This document shows positions 63,601-64,000 of a stretch of DNA of 64,000 nt, one piece after another. How positions within the stretch are numbered: position 1 is the first letter of the stretch; each line of letters starts with the position of its first letter. Location of the stretch: positions 75,223-139,222 of the forward strand of contig SZWC01000569.1 of assembly GCA_023375785.1 (NCBI GenBank). The letters are read 5' to 3'. This DNA comes from Penium margaritaceum (lineage: Eukaryota; Streptophyta; Zygnematophyceae; Desmidiales; Peniaceae). The notes beneath the pieces were generated by a model. The model did not search any database, was not told the origin of the DNA, and was given only the letters and a program-made list of their open reading frames with translations. Both the position numbers and the translations under genes were made by a program.

Positions 63601-64000
63601 TGTTGGTTTTTTGTGCTCATTGTGCTCTGTTGTGTCCTCCCGGCTTGTGTACATCGGCGTGCAGATGACTGATGGCGAGACTCGACGCCGATGGAGTGTC
63701 ATCCGGTGGAGCCGACGTACGCTGAGGTCGTCTCGCGGTTCGCTGGAGCCCCCTCTCTCCGGCGACGTGTTCAGCTCCATCGGCAGGCCTCCTTGGCGGT
63801 CGCACTGCCGGCAGTCACTGCCGCCGTAGTCGCTGTCTGCATGCGCCCAGCGCGTACTATCATGCCTGCGTCGTCATGCACTGCCTAGGGTCCCAGTTGC
63901 ATGTTGCATGGCCCTGTTTGGCAGCATAAACCGTCGTGGGCACTATCTGGGTTTAGGCTGCCATAACTCCTCACTACTATTTTTCTAGCAGATTCTGACC
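63601..64000. mobile_element. Left end of a further insertion, probably an LTR, running off the window
   Basis: Sequence from TGTTGGTTTTTTGTGC replaces the expected continuation of the LTR of copy F. The TGTTGG start is typical of LTRs. No coding domain is seen in the 400 bp available. Confidence 0.45.

Overview
The window looks like repeat-dense nuclear DNA of a eukaryote, most likely of the plant/green-algal (streptophyte) lineage. The reasons are chromodomain Ty3/gypsy elements, Ty1/copia elements, initiator-Met tRNA primer-binding sites, nested LTR insertions, small TA-flanked inverted-repeat elements, microsatellites and assembly gaps (a 203-base N run and a single N). The species is not determined. 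I find no confident host protein-coding gene, no rRNA gene, no functional tRNA gene and no CRISPR array. Almost every recognisable reading frame is a broken retrotransposon domain with stops and frameshifts.

Left part (1-17411). It holds a purine/pyrimidine minisatellite (1085-1960) and a minus-strand primer-binding site (2332-2343). A minus-strand chromodomain gypsy copy follows (A, 3262-7640; it lacks integrase), with a second minus-strand gypsy fragment behind it (7690-8690). Next come a copia RNase H remnant (9300-9930, minus), a gypsy element of a different type on the plus strand (10386-13340), a 9-bp minisatellite, an unexplained inverted-repeat pair, and the 3' end of another gypsy copy (15772-16987).

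Centre (17412-44959). This is one plus-strand chromodomain gypsy element (D) split by five insertions: a 601-bp TA-flanked inverted-repeat element; a 9.6-kb minus-strand gypsy element (22178-31785) with target duplications, polypurine tract and LTRs; an unclassified 2.67-kb insert that itself carries a 400-bp TA-flanked element of the same family; a 5.4-kb Ty1/copia element (35868-41314) whose LTRs contain a tRNA-like A-box/B-box; and a 2.37-kb insert made largely of ~430-bp tandem units with long G or C runs. Subtracting them leaves about 6.8 kb, a normal gypsy length.

Right part (44960-64000). After a non-coding stretch there is a 5'-deleted gypsy copy (E, 46748-50229). Then comes the best-preserved chromodomain gypsy (F, 50613-63600). 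Its integrase is split by a structurally complete but apparently pol-less LTR retrotransposon on the minus strand (55780-62367: LTRs of about 668 bp, Met primer site, polypurine tract, 5-bp target duplication). The 3' LTR of F is interrupted by a further element that runs out of the window.

The genes do not form a host pathway. The window is a record of successive retroelement insertions, and insert boundaries can be read from the interrupted gypsy reading frames. The most unusual items are the TA-flanked element family, the pol-less LTR element with in-frame 80-codon repeats, the tRNA-like module in the copia LTRs, and two snap-back hairpin duplications inside retroelement coding regions.
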